In this document: one piece after another, positions 45,713 to 54,708 of the stretch | Layout of the letters: the number at the start of each line of letters is the position of its first letter | Numbering within the stretch: the first letter of the stretch is position 1 | DNA from: Rhodococcus pyridinivorans | GTDB taxonomy: Bacteria; Actinomycetota; Actinomycetes; Mycobacteriales; Mycobacteriaceae | Length of the DNA stretch: 64,000 nt | Reading direction: 5' to 3' | NCBI RefSeq assembly: GCF_900105195.1 | Contig: NZ_FNRX01000002.1 | Location: 868,001-932,000 of the forward strand | Program-made: the position numbers and the translations under genes | Notes under the pieces: generated by a model | Databases searched by the model: none | Told to the model about the DNA's origin: nothing | What the model saw: the letters and a program-made list of their open reading frames with translations, nothing else

Positions 45713-46785
45713 CGTGTGCTCGTTTCAGCAGTGACGACGCCGGGACGGCCGTCGTCGACGAAGTCACCGATCACGCAGGCATGGGCATCACCGCCGGCGC
45801 GCAGAGCGGCAACGACCGAGGCGGCATCGTGGGGTGGAACGGCCAGAAGCAGCCCCCCGGAGGTTTGGGCGTCGGCCAATAGGAGCTGCTGCTCCTGCGG
45901 GAGCGAAGAAGGCTCGAACCACCCTTTCCGCAGTGCATTGACCAATGTCCTGCGGCTTCCGTCGGGAGAACAGCCGTCGGCGATCAGAGCCGTAACTCCG
46001 GGCAGAAGAGGAACTCGGTCGATGTCGATGCGAGCTCCGAGGCCGGCCGCGGCCGCCATCTCGTGCAGGTGGCCGATCAATCCGTAGCCGGTGATGTCGG
46101 TCGCTCCTTTCAGCCCGGCCTCACTGGCGATCCGGCTGGCCGAGGAGTTCAACCTGGTCATGCTCGCGACTGCAGCGGTACGTGAGTTCTGCGGGGCTTG
46201 ACCACGTTTGATTGCGGTACTGATGATGCCGACCCCGATGGGTTTGGTCAGCACCAGTAGATCGCCGGGGCGAGCGCCACCTTTGGTGAGGATCTTGTCG
46301 CGCTCGACCTCACCGATCGCGACGAGGCCGTATTTGGGGATGGGGTCGGTGATGCTGTGGCCGCCGACGACCAGAGCGCCGGCGGCGGAGACAGCATCCG
46401 CGCCGCCGTGGAGAACCTTGTTCAACATGTCCGCGCCGAGGTCGGTGGGCCAGGCAAGGATGTTGAGGGCGATCAGGGGGCGGCCGCCCATCGCGTACAC
46501 ATCGGACAGGGCATTGGTGGCGGCGATCCGGCCCCAGTCGCGGGGGTCATCGACGAGGGGAGTGAGGAAGTCGGTGGTGACGATCCATGCCTTCGTGTTG
46601 TCGATGGCGTAGACGGCAGCGTCGTCAGGGGTGTCGAGTCCGATCAGCAATCCGGACTCGTCCGACTGGGGAACTCCGGCCTGTCGCATCATGGTGACTA
46701 CGTCGTCGAGCATCGACTGTGGGAGTTTGCAGGCGCATCCTCCGCCATGGGAATACTCGGTCAGGCGGCGCATCGTGGTGGTCAT
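45709..46785 (-). CDS. selD: Selenide, water dikinase (selenophosphate synthetase)
   Basis: A 358-residue SelD that makes selenophosphate from selenide and ATP. Cys17 and Lys20 (GGCACKLP) are in the same positions as the catalytic pair of the E. coli enzyme; Asp-rich blocks DDAAVY and TDFLTPLVDDP and the GGHSI and DITGYGLIGHL motifs are intact. No selA, selB, tRNA-Sec, selenouridine synthase, senA or senB is in the window. It overlaps the acyl-CoA dehydrogenase stop and the next gene start by four bases each, so its product is probably used by its own operon. Confidence 0.93.
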   Translation of the reverse strand: MTTTMRRLTEYSHGGGCACKLPQSMLDDVVTMMRQAGVPQSDESGLLIGLDTPDDAAVYAIDNTKAWIVTTDFLTPLVDDPRDWGRIAATNALSDVYAMGGRPLIALNILAWPTDLGADMLNKVLHGGADAVSAAGALVVGGHSITDPIPKYGLVAIGEVERDKILTKGGARPGDLLVLTKPIGVGIISTAIKRGQAPQNSRTAAVASMTRLNSSASRIASEAGLKGATDITGYGLIGHLHEMAAAAGLGARIDIDRVPLLPGVTALIADGCSPDGSRRTLVNALRKGWFEPSSLPQEQQLLLADAQTSGGLLLAVPPHDAASVVAALRAGGDAHACVIGDFVDDGRPGVVTAETSTR

Positions 46786-48032
46786 GACACTGCTGCTTCG
46801 CGGAGTAGGCCACGGGCGATGGCGTTGAGCTGCACTTCGGAGGTGCCAGCGGGGATCCGCAGGTTGCGGGCCACTCGGAAGAGTTTTTCTTCCGGGGAGC
46901 CACGCAGCAAACCGTTGGCGCCGTGGACCTGGATTGCACTGTCGGCCAGGCGGTAGAACGCCTCGTCATTGATGATCTTGAGGAGGCTGATCAGGCGCGG
47001 CGCTTCCTTGTGCAGTGGGATCTCGAACGCGCCCCACTGGTCGAGTTCGGCTTGTGCGACCAGGGAGGTCGAGCGTGCTTGGTAGAACTCGAGAGCCATG
47101 CGGGCGATCAGGTGCTGGATCGATTGCAGATCACCGATGGGGCGGCCACCGGATTTGCGTTCCTGCGATCGGGAGATCGCTCGTGTGATGAGCCATTGGC
47201 CCCATCCGGAACACATGCCACCGCGGCACAATCGCCGCCAGTTGATCCAGGACATGGCCAGGGCGAAGCCGTCGCCCACCTCACGGACGATGTTCTCCGC
47301 AGGCACCCGCACATCACGGAATTCGAGTTCGCCGGTGAGTCCGTCGTCCATCATGGTCGGCAGGTCGGGGCCGCGCTCGAGACCGGGGGTGTCGGCATCG
47401 ACGAGGAACATCGTCAACGACCGGGTTCCGGCGCCGGGTTCGGTGACGGCGACGACCTGGTATACGTCGGCGAAATGGGAATTGGTGATCCATGCTTTGC
47501 GGCCGTTGATGATCCAGTCGCTGCCGTCTTGTTTCGCCCAGGTCTCCATACCCAGGACATCAGTGCCGACATTGGGTTCGGTGTTGGCGAACGCAGCAGT
47601 GATCTGACCTTTGATCAACGGCGTGAGATACCGCTCCCGCATCGCTTCCGACATGTGCTCGCTCGCGGGGTTCGGGCCCTCTGTCCATGCAAGGGCGGCC
47701 AAACCGAGCCCGAGACCGGAATGGCGGTAGACGAATTCCTCGACGTGGTGCATCTCCACGCGGTTGAATCCACCGCCGCCGAGTTCGGCACTGATGTGTG
47801 GGGCGTACAGGTTCAGGGCGCCGGCGCGCCGTTGCACCTCACGGCGAGCCTCCCACACGATCGGGTGCATTCGGCCTTCACTGTCGAGCTTCGGTTGTCC
47901 GGCAGTGCCGACGTTGTGCTTCGCGAGTTCCTCTTCGAGTGGAGGGACGTCCTCGTCGAGGAACTCGCGAAAACGGTCGGTGTACTCCTGCACCCGGGCG
48001 GTAGGAGCGATCGACATGGAGTGTTCGGTCAT
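46782..48032 (-). CDS. Acyl-CoA dehydrogenase
   Basis: A 416-residue acyl-CoA dehydrogenase-fold flavoprotein: FANTEPNVGTDVLGMETW, the flavin-binding WIINGRKAWITNSHFAD, and RIPAGTSEVQLNAIARGLL at the C terminus. There is no YEGT glutamate; the base must be elsewhere, as in isovaleryl-CoA-like members. It is the first enzyme gene of the selD operon, 22 bases after the TetR gene, and its stop overlaps the selD start. Confidence 0.88.
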   Translation of the reverse strand: MTEHSMSIAPTARVQEYTDRFREFLDEDVPPLEEELAKHNVGTAGQPKLDSEGRMHPIVWEARREVQRRAGALNLYAPHISAELGGGGFNRVEMHHVEEFVYRHSGLGLGLAALAWTEGPNPASEHMSEAMRERYLTPLIKGQITAAFANTEPNVGTDVLGMETWAKQDGSDWIINGRKAWITNSHFADVYQVVAVTEPGAGTRSLTMFLVDADTPGLERGPDLPTMMDDGLTGELEFRDVRVPAENIVREVGDGFALAMSWINWRRLCRGGMCSGWGQWLITRAISRSQERKSGGRPIGDLQSIQHLIARMALEFYQARSTSLVAQAELDQWGAFEIPLHKEAPRLISLLKIINDEAFYRLADSAIQVHGANGLLRGSPEEKLFRVARNLRIPAGTSEVQLNAIARGLLREAAVS

Positions 48033-48054
48033 CGTCTCTCGATTCTGTTTCAGG

Positions 48055-48705
48055 TCATAGCCTTTGGTGCGTAGCCACCATCTTCAGGTAGCTGTCGAGC
48101 ATGGCTTCGGCGTCGTCGCGGACCGATTTCACGCGACCGGTTTTTGTCATCAGGAGCAATCCGAAGACCCAGGTGGCATGGACCACCGCGAGGTGGTGTG
48201 CAGTCTGCTCGGTTGCCAGTCCGTCGGTGATCAGACCATTCGCGATCAACGTCATCACTTGGTCGAACAGGGTGTTCAGTTCCTCGTCGAGCTTCTTGTT
48301 GAGGCCTGCAGGGCGGACTCCGCCGTACAGATAGAAGCCGAGTTCGAAGTCGGCGGGATGGGTGTCGTAGAAGGACCACAAGCCGTGCAGTGCCGCGGCC
48401 GATGCCGGCCTGTCGGGTGAGGTTTCGACGGTGGTGGCCACTTCGGACTGCAGGGCGTGCAGGGAGTCTCGCAGCACTTCGGCGTAGAGCTCTTCCTTGG
48501 TGTCGAAGTAGGTGTAGATGGCTCCCGTTGTGTAGCCCGCGGCCTGGGCGATCTCGCGCATCGAGGCGGCGTCGATGCCGCGTTCGGCGAAGATGCGCTT
48601 CGCGGCATCGCGTATCAGTCCTTTCTTGAACTCCCGCACGGCACCGCGCCGTGACCCGGATTCGCGGACCGTGTTCTGAGCATTGATCGACATGTCATTT
48701 TCCAT
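48055..48705 (-). CDS. TetR-family regulator of the selD operon
   Basis: 216 residues from ATG 48705 (an ATG four codons later is also possible). The helix-turn-helix is residues about 27-70 (IAQAAGYTTGAIYTYFDTKEEL). It is first in the operon, 22 bases before the acyl-CoA dehydrogenase. A CAGTT-N5-AACTG dyad ten bases before its start is a likely autoregulatory site, so the operon probably answers to a small effector such as an acyl-CoA or pathway intermediate. Confidence 0.87.
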   Translation of the reverse strand: MENDMSINAQNTVRESGSRRGAVREFKKGLIRDAAKRIFAERGIDAASMREIAQAAGYTTGAIYTYFDTKEELYAEVLRDSLHALQSEVATTVETSPDRPASAAALHGLWSFYDTHPADFELGFYLYGGVRPAGLNKKLDEELNTLFDQVMTLIANGLITDGLATEQTAHHLAVVHATWVFGLLLMTKTGRVKSVRDDAEAMLDSYLKMVATHQRL

Positions 48706-48714
48706 AACATCGTT

Positions 48715-48729
48715 CAGTTTCCTTAACTG
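48715..48729. promoter_or_regulatory. Candidate TetR operator before the selD operon
   Basis: CAGTT-N5-AACTG, a perfect dyad ten bases upstream of the TetR start. Confidence 0.45.
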
Positions 48730-50286
48730 TAGTTCTCTTCTGTGAGGGGCGTCAACGGTTCCAGCTTGCCGGACCCACTGTCGGGGTTGTTCTGAGTGGT
48801 ACCGGCATCAGGCCTGCGTCTCAGCCGTCGCCGATACCGAGCGACCGAGCGCGTGGATCCGGCGTCTGAACGAGACCCGGTGTACTCGGTCGGCCGAGGT
48901 GAGGACGGCCCCACAGTCGACAAGCTCGTGCACCGTCGACCACTCGCGCTCTGCGTCCACACGGATGCACCCACCATCGATGGTTCACATGATGCTCATG
49001 GCAACCTCAGCGATGCCCGACGGCATGCTGAACAGGCGATTTTCTCGCTGCCCGCCGCAGTAGCAGGACATGCTGCAGGCGCTGGTGACCGACGGCGTCA
49101 TGGCACGGCCCGACGCTGCGGGCTGCACACTCCGATCCGGTCGTCGGAGATGCACCAGCGCCTGCTCGCGGCTTCCGGATCCGAGTCCACCTGCTCGGCG
49201 CCAAGCCCCGGTGTGTAGGCGGCTCGAACTTTCCCGTTGATGTGACCCTCAGCTGGGTGCACGGTGCGGTCCGGTCGGCAATGGGGTGGCTCGGCAGCCG
49301 TCTGTGCCGTCTCCTTCCGGGCGATCCTCGGTCGTTCTGTGTCGTCACTCTGTTCGACCTGAGGGAGGGAAGGGTGGTGTGGTCGAAGGGGTGGTCCGGT
49401 TCGGTCAGCTGGTGACCGAACCGGGTGATCGATTCCGGTAGGACTCCGACGTCGGTGACAGCCGGCACCACGTTCTGGCGGTGGACGAGATCGCCGTCGA
49501 GCCACCGACTACAGTGCGCTGCACTGCTGCTCGCAGCGCCTGTCCACCGAACGCCCGCAGCGACATCTGCGGATATATGCCGGCAGCTGTCAGCATCGGT
49601 ACGCAGGGGAGACGACGCGAGGTCGGCTCCATAGCCGTTCGATACCACCGAGACCACGGCTGCGATCACAGCGGCGACGGTGGCCCCGGTCCCCGTGCTC
49701 GACGCACGTGCGATGTTCCCACTCGGCTCGAGTACCGCGGCGACCCCGCGCTGACACCTGTCGGAACGGGTGCTACTCATCCGGTGGTCAGCACTTCACC
49801 GATCGGATCGGCTTCACCGATGGAGGGCCGGCTCGGCGAATCGCAAGGCTCTTGACCCAGCCGGGGGACTGGTTACGTACCGGCACGCGAACACTCGGTG
49901 TGGCTGATGTACGGACAGGACGATGGACACCTAGCGTGCTCGTCCGCCGATCCGGTCACCGGCCGGGAGCGTTGCGGCGGCACACCGGGTCCCGACTCTC
50001 GGTCGGCAGGCGCGAATTCGACCGACCGGTCCAGGGGTCACGCTGGCCGTCGTCGCCGGTGGGTCCTGCCGAGCACTGGCCTCGCGGCCCGGATGCATCG
50101 GGGCAGGTGCATACCGATCGCGGACACCAGGCCGGAATGGTCCTGGAGGTCACCAGCGGTGCCCCCGGACAATCCCCGAGCGATCGAATTGCGGAAGGAA
50201 GCCAACCTGCCGGCTCCGGCTTCATCGGAAGTGACGGACCGAACGGTGTGCAAGCGAACAAGGGTAGGCCGGATACCGGGCTCTTT
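48730..50286. other. Unassigned 1.56-kb region
   Basis: Open frames occur on both strands (longest 49007-49780, minus) but their composition is basic and serine/arginine-rich, like shadow frames, and none matches a family. It may be decayed sequence between two operons. Confidence 0.45.
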
Positions 50287-51246
50287 CTACGAAGCCTCCG
50301 TCGGTGGTGCTGATGCAGAAGCCGCCCACTCTCGGGCAGTGATGCCGTAGGCGTCTTTGAACGCGCGTGAAAACGTTGAGGGATCGAGGAACCCCCATTT
50401 TCTCGCCAACGCGCTGATCGTATATCGCCGACTCGTTGGGTCTGCCAGCTCAGTCTTGATGCGCTCGAGTCGGAGGGTACGGATGTGTTCGGCCACGCCC
50501 TGTCCCGTGGCCGAGAACAGTCGGTGGAGGGTCCGCACAGAGACGTTGTGCTCCGCCGCGATCTGTGAGGCACACAGGTTCGGGTCGGCCAGGTTCTGTC
50601 GGATATACGCAAGCACGCACTCGAGTAGGCCGTCAGAGGCGGCGGCTTGATCGGCAAGCTCGGTCCGTATCGCCGCTGACAAAAGATCGACAGCACTGTT
50701 GTGGAGTGAAGCTACCTCCGCCAAGTCTCCTGCATCGGTCGCATCGTTGATGCTTGTCATGAAGGATGACACCACTCGTCCGATACCGCGATCGCCCCCG
50801 ACATTCACCGCGGTCATCCTACCGATGAAATCTTCGGTGAAGCCGAAAGAGTATCGCGGGAACTGGAATACGCTCATTCTCCAGTCTGTCGGGAACAGGA
50901 TGTCGTAGGGATGGCGAGTGTCCCAGAAAACCAGTCCACCGCGACCGACTCGTGCAGTTCTGCCGTGCTGCTGCACGAGTGCATGGCCGGCGGACTGCAC
51001 CCCAACCATGAGGTACTCACGCTCGTCCTGGCTGATCAAGCGACGAGTGCGGGTGATCTGCTGGGGCAGTGACGAGGACGTCGCGATACGTACCGTGCCC
51101 AAGTTGCCCGTCGAGACCGTACCGATGAAGGGTTGCTCGCTCGTGAGGGTGATGTTGAGCGGGACATAGCTGCGGCAGATGACATCGTGCCAGAGCGCGA
51201 CGCGATCGGGTGCCGAGACCTGGTCAGAGGAGAAGAAAGTGTTCAT
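50287..51246 (-). CDS. nitR: AraC-family regulator of nitrilase
   Basis: A 319-residue AraC protein. The N-terminal effector domain (about 1-190) is of the nitrilase/aldoxime dehydratase regulator type, and the C-terminal pair of helix-turn-helices includes VSVRTLHRLFSATGQGVAEHI and WGFLDPSTFSRAFKDAYG. It lies just downstream of the nitrilase on the same strand, the arrangement known from R. rhodochrous J1, where it activates nitA in the presence of inducing nitriles or lactams. Confidence 0.87.
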   Translation of the reverse strand: MNTFFSSDQVSAPDRVALWHDVICRSYVPLNITLTSEQPFIGTVSTGNLGTVRIATSSSLPQQITRTRRLISQDEREYLMVGVQSAGHALVQQHGRTARVGRGGLVFWDTRHPYDILFPTDWRMSVFQFPRYSFGFTEDFIGRMTAVNVGGDRGIGRVVSSFMTSINDATDAGDLAEVASLHNSAVDLLSAAIRTELADQAAASDGLLECVLAYIRQNLADPNLCASQIAAEHNVSVRTLHRLFSATGQGVAEHIRTLRLERIKTELADPTSRRYTISALARKWGFLDPSTFSRAFKDAYGITAREWAASASAPPTEAS

Positions 51247-51601
51247 CGACCTACCTGGTGCTAACCCCGTTCATTGTTCTTTTCAGGGTAGCCGTAATCG
51301 CGATGCCGGGCTCGGTCTCGATGTCGGCTCTCTGCGGTGCGGCGAGAAGGTCATCGCGACATGGGGTGGTGGGCGCCTTCAGCTCAGGGACTCTGGATGT
51401 CGATACAGGCCACGACGACCTCGATTACCCCATGTCGATAAGGTGTGACCGGCGGGGATACGTGGGGTGGACCTATCGGGGGTTACGGGCGGGCTGACTC
51501 GCTGCGATCGACGATGCGTTGTACTCGGTGATCCTCCGATTCCCCTGTCTCGCCCCTTCACACACCCGTGGCGCTTCGGAGGCGCCACGGGTGCTCCCGA
51601 G
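51247..51601. other. nitA-nitR intergenic region
   Basis: 355 bases with the nitA terminator at 51563-51593; the rest probably holds nitR expression signals. No gene is seen. Confidence 0.6.
51563..51593. terminator. Terminator of nitA
   Basis: CACCCGTGGCGC pairs exactly with GCGCCACGGGTG around a seven-base loop, directly after the nitrilase stop. Confidence 0.8.
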
Positions 51602-52702
51602 TCAGATGGTGGCTGTCGCCCGGTCCGTCTCGTCGGAATGTGTGGAGGGCAATGCGCGCTGTTCGTCCGCTCCGTTGAGCTCACGGACGCCGTCGAGTGC
51701 CCCGAACTGCGGCACGAACGTGTGCGTGGCATGGATGGTGGAAAGTGGGGTGTTGACGGGCGTGGTGCGGCGCTGGTTGAAGTTCAGCGACAGCACATCC
51801 GGCCGTGAGTAGTGGCCTACGGGGTCGGCGGCCTGCTTCGCCAAGGTGATCGCAGACAGATCGATGTCGGCGTAGAGGATCCCCTCCTCATCTTCGGCGA
51901 GAGGAGTTGCGAGATCGCGGCCGTCGGGCCCGATGATCCGCGCGAAACCTCCGCCTCGGCCGATCAGCTTTCGCTGTTCCTCGTTCTCGCAGAAGAACTC
52001 GTGGGCCTCCGGCGTGACCACCTGGGTGGTGCAAACCACGAAGGTTTGTCCCTCGAGTGCATACATACGCGTGGCCGTGAGCTGGGCATCGACACCGAAG
52101 GCGGGGACCTCCGGCTGGTACAGCGACATGCCAGGCCAGCTCGCGACGTGCACCTGCTCGTGCATCGAGTACATTGCGTACTTGGTGAGCGTCTGGAAAT
52201 GCTCCCAGCAGTTGAGCGCGCCGAGCCGCGCGAAAGGCATGTCGTACACGGAGATATCCGAGCCGTTTCCTTCTCCGTATACCGAACGCTCGACGTGGGT
52301 GGGCTTGAGCTTGCGGCGTCGGGCGACCAGCTGCCCATCGGCGTCGATGATGAGCTGGGTCATGTACAAGCTGCCGCCATCCCGCTCGCTGATTCCCACC
52401 ACTACGGCGATGCTGTGGTCGCGGGCGGCATCGAGCAACCGCTGTACGTGCGGGCTATCCATCGTCAGGGAATTCTCGTGGTAGCGCACGGCGAACTTCG
52501 CCATTCCGGCGAGCGGGCTGTCGACCCAGATGTGGTACGGGTACCCCGGGATGAATACCTCGGGAAACGCAACGAGCTCGCACCCGTTCCGGGCTGCTTC
52601 CGCGATGATGGACACGGTCTTGTCGACCGTTTTGGCCGCGTCGAACCACACAGGCTGTGCCTGCACCGCAGCAACTTTGAATGTGTTTGTGTATTCGACC
52701 AT
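51602..52702 (-). CDS. nitA: Nitrilase (R. rhodochrous J1/K22 type)
   Basis: ATG 52702 (MVEYTNTFKV) gives 366 residues, exactly the length of the J1 enzyme, and the sequence is nearly identical to what I recall of it. The Glu-Lys-Cys triad is Glu48 (FPEVF), the lysine of RRKLKPTH and Cys165 (LNCWEHFQ). It hydrolyses aromatic and aliphatic nitriles to acids and ammonia and forms large helical oligomers. The longer frame to 52789 is not family sequence. Regulated by NitR. Confidence 0.96.
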   Translation of the reverse strand: MVEYTNTFKVAAVQAQPVWFDAAKTVDKTVSIIAEAARNGCELVAFPEVFIPGYPYHIWVDSPLAGMAKFAVRYHENSLTMDSPHVQRLLDAARDHSIAVVVGISERDGGSLYMTQLIIDADGQLVARRRKLKPTHVERSVYGEGNGSDISVYDMPFARLGALNCWEHFQTLTKYAMYSMHEQVHVASWPGMSLYQPEVPAFGVDAQLTATRMYALEGQTFVVCTTQVVTPEAHEFFCENEEQRKLIGRGGGFARIIGPDGRDLATPLAEDEEGILYADIDLSAITLAKQAADPVGHYSRPDVLSLNFNQRRTTPVNTPLSTIHATHTFVPQFGALDGVRELNGADEQRALPSTHSDETDRATATI

Positions 52703-53386
52703 GTCCGTACCTCCGTTGCTTGTGTTTGGCAGGACAGTACGAGGTGAAAAGGCGCATGAATTGACGTGGAATGACACGGGTCCTGGCATTCTGCGCCACC
52801 CGTGTAGGGGAGTTCATCTAGCGGTTCGGCCGGGGGTCCGAGGCGGCTCTTCGCCGTTTCGATTCGTCGAAGGACTGGCCGGGCACGTTGAAGGATGTTG
52901 AGGCGGTAGTTGTCGGTGTCCTTCTGTGGAACGGCGGATAGGTCGAGGTCTGCGTCGGCTGTGCGTCCCCGTTTCTGGTTCGATCGTCGAGTAGCGGGGG
53001 ATTGATGGGTTTGTGGTAGTCGTTCGGTAGGGACTGTGTCCACGCCGCAATTGCGTGCTCTCCGTGAGAGTAAGGGCGTGATTGCACTCCGCGAAGTCGG
53101 TGGTAGCATGCTCTCGATGCACCACATTACTTGTTGGACAGCGACTTCCGAGACGATCAGGTCATGTGGTCGACTGTAGGCGATGTAGGTGCTTTGCAAA
53201 AGTAATAGTTCGATCCGGGGCGAAAGTTCGGGTTCCGCTGCTCCCGCGTGTCTGAGGGTGTGGATAAGCCTTCGGCTCTGGAGTTCTCGGCCAACGGGAT
53301 CTGAATAGCTAGCGGTGCGGCCTTGGGTGCACCCGTGAATTCTGATCGTGACAATGCGCCCCTGCCGACGGTTCGAGGTGATCTCT

Positions 53387-53404
53387 GGTTTACCGCGGTA
53401 AACC
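53387..53404. repeat. Perfect 18-bp palindrome
   Basis: GGTTTACCGCGGTAAACC, without loop or mismatch, in non-coding DNA between nitA and parA. Confidence 0.8.
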
Positions 53405-53456
53405 GCAGTGGGGTTCATAGCGGTTCTCAGTAGCGCGATGGGTTGCCAGGTCGTGT

Positions 53457-53488
53457 GACTAGTGGCGGGTTCGACTAGTCGCGGGTTC
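53457..53488. repeat. 16-bp tandem direct repeat
   Basis: GACTAGTGGCGGGTTC is followed at once by GACTAGTCGCGGGTTC (one difference). This is iteron-like, 500 bases before parA. Confidence 0.75.
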
Positions 53489-53786
53489 GCTGTCACAGTG
53501 ACGAAAGTGATGCGCGGTTCAAGGTAACGCGATCAGCGCTCGACCGTCAGGGCTTGCCTGCATCATCTCGCCAACCTGCATTCTTGAACCCCGGCACGCC
53601 ACCGATCAGGCCGAGTTCGGCGCGGTATAGGGAACCCGTATGTTTGCGGAGCCGTGTGGGACCGTTTCCGCATCGACAGTGTCAGGGAGATAGCAGGATT
53701 GAGGTAGTTACCATGTATTCACTTGGTGCAGAATGTCTTTGAAGAGAAGATGTGCGGTGGCGCTGGAGGTGGCGTTGACTCGGTCG

Positions 53787-53812
53787 GCGCTCTCACGTGA
53801 GGGTGAGAGCGC
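53787..53812. repeat. Inverted repeat upstream of parA
   Basis: GCGCTCTCA pairs with TGAGAGCGC around an eight-base loop; a candidate centromere or operator element. Confidence 0.6.
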
Positions 53813-53848
53813 AAGGCATCTGAGATGATACGGCGAAAGCTTGTTCGG

Positions 53849-53866
53849 TAGACCCGTAAGGGTCTA
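53849..53866. repeat. Inverted repeat upstream of parA
   Basis: TAGACCC-GTAA-GGGTCTA, a perfect 7-4-7 dyad 124 bases before the parA start. Confidence 0.6.
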
Positions 53867-53989
53867 TCGTACGTGTTGCGCGTCTCGCGGAGATTACCGT
53901 GGTGCAGGCGCAATCGTCATCTCCGCCAAGAGATGACGACGCGAGTCCGAAGTAGCCCCACCCTGGGGTGAAGCATACGGAGGTAACCT

Positions 53990-54708
53990 GTGGCTGTTCA
54001 TGTGATGCTCAACCAAAAGGTGGCGTCGGAAAATCGACGCTCACTATGAACCTTGCCGCTGTCAAAGCGGATGTCCTCACCGCCGCGACCGCTGGTGCCG
54101 ATGACGATGTTCAGTCCCCGGTCGCCGCGATCTCCGTCGACCCGCAGGGCTCCGCAGTCTGGTGGGCTTCGCGCGTCGAGGAGTTGCCGTTTCTGATCGA
54201 TCAGGTTCACGACAACCTCGACGTGCTGCGTAATCTCGACAAGCTGCCCGGCATCAAGCACGTCTACGTCGACACCCCGGGCTGGATCGACCTGTCCGGT
54301 GCTGATGACGGTACCGATGTGCTCGGCACCGGCAGTTCCGCCGACGCCCTGCGAGCGGTGCTCGAGGTCGCTGATCTGGTCATCGTTCCGATCGAACCCG
54401 AACCGCTGTGCTTCGATCCCACCGCGCGCACCATCAAGCAGGTCATCGAACCTCTCGGCAAGAATTTCATTGTCGTGGTGAACAATTGGGATCCCCGCGA
54501 CGGCAAGGTGGACCTCGAGCAGACCCGCGAGTTCGTCCAGGCCAACGGATGGCCGCTGGCGCGAACGGTGGTGCGGCACTACAAGGTCCACACCCGCGCC
54601 GCTGCCGAAGGCCGCGTCGTTACCGAGTACGAAGCCAGCCGCGTCTCGTTGCAGGCACGGGAGGATTTCTACAAGCTCAGCCTCGAGCTCGCGGATGGTG
54701 GTCGCTGA
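53990..54708 (+). pseudogene. parA: ParA-type partition ATPase, frameshifted after nine codons
   Basis: A GTG at 53990 sits at good distance from GGAGG (53979-53983) and reads MAVHVMLNQ. The P-loop KGGVGKST then lies in another frame because the A-run at 54015-54018 is one A short for the expected MLNQKGGVGKST. The rest (MNLAAVKADVL, ISVDPQGSAVWWA, VYVDTPGWID, NWDPRDGKVDL) is intact to 54708. The alternative GTG at 53968 gives an odd cysteine-rich start in frame with the P-loop but has no ribosome-binding site at a proper distance. It overlaps parB (TGATG). Confidence 0.8.

Larger units (their letters stand above)
52703..53989. other. Repeat-rich region between nitA and parA
   Basis: About 1.3 kb without an intact gene. 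The nitA promoter should lie in the first part. It contains a perfect 18-bp palindrome (53387-53404), a 16-bp direct repeat pair (53457-53488) and two inverted repeats (53787-53812, 53849-53866). The part next to parA may be a partition centromere or replication control region. Confidence 0.5.

Noticed and set aside
49007..49780. 257-codon minus-strand frame in the gap before nitR
   Set aside because: No domain, no ribosome-binding site and composition typical of non-coding GC-rich DNA.
53457..53488. CRISPR-like repeat
   Set aside because: Two contiguous 16-base units without spacers; no cas genes. No CRISPR array was seen anywhere in the window.
52465..53496. 343-codon minus-strand frame across the nitA start
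   Set aside because: Its end overlaps nitA in another frame and its sequence is random-like.
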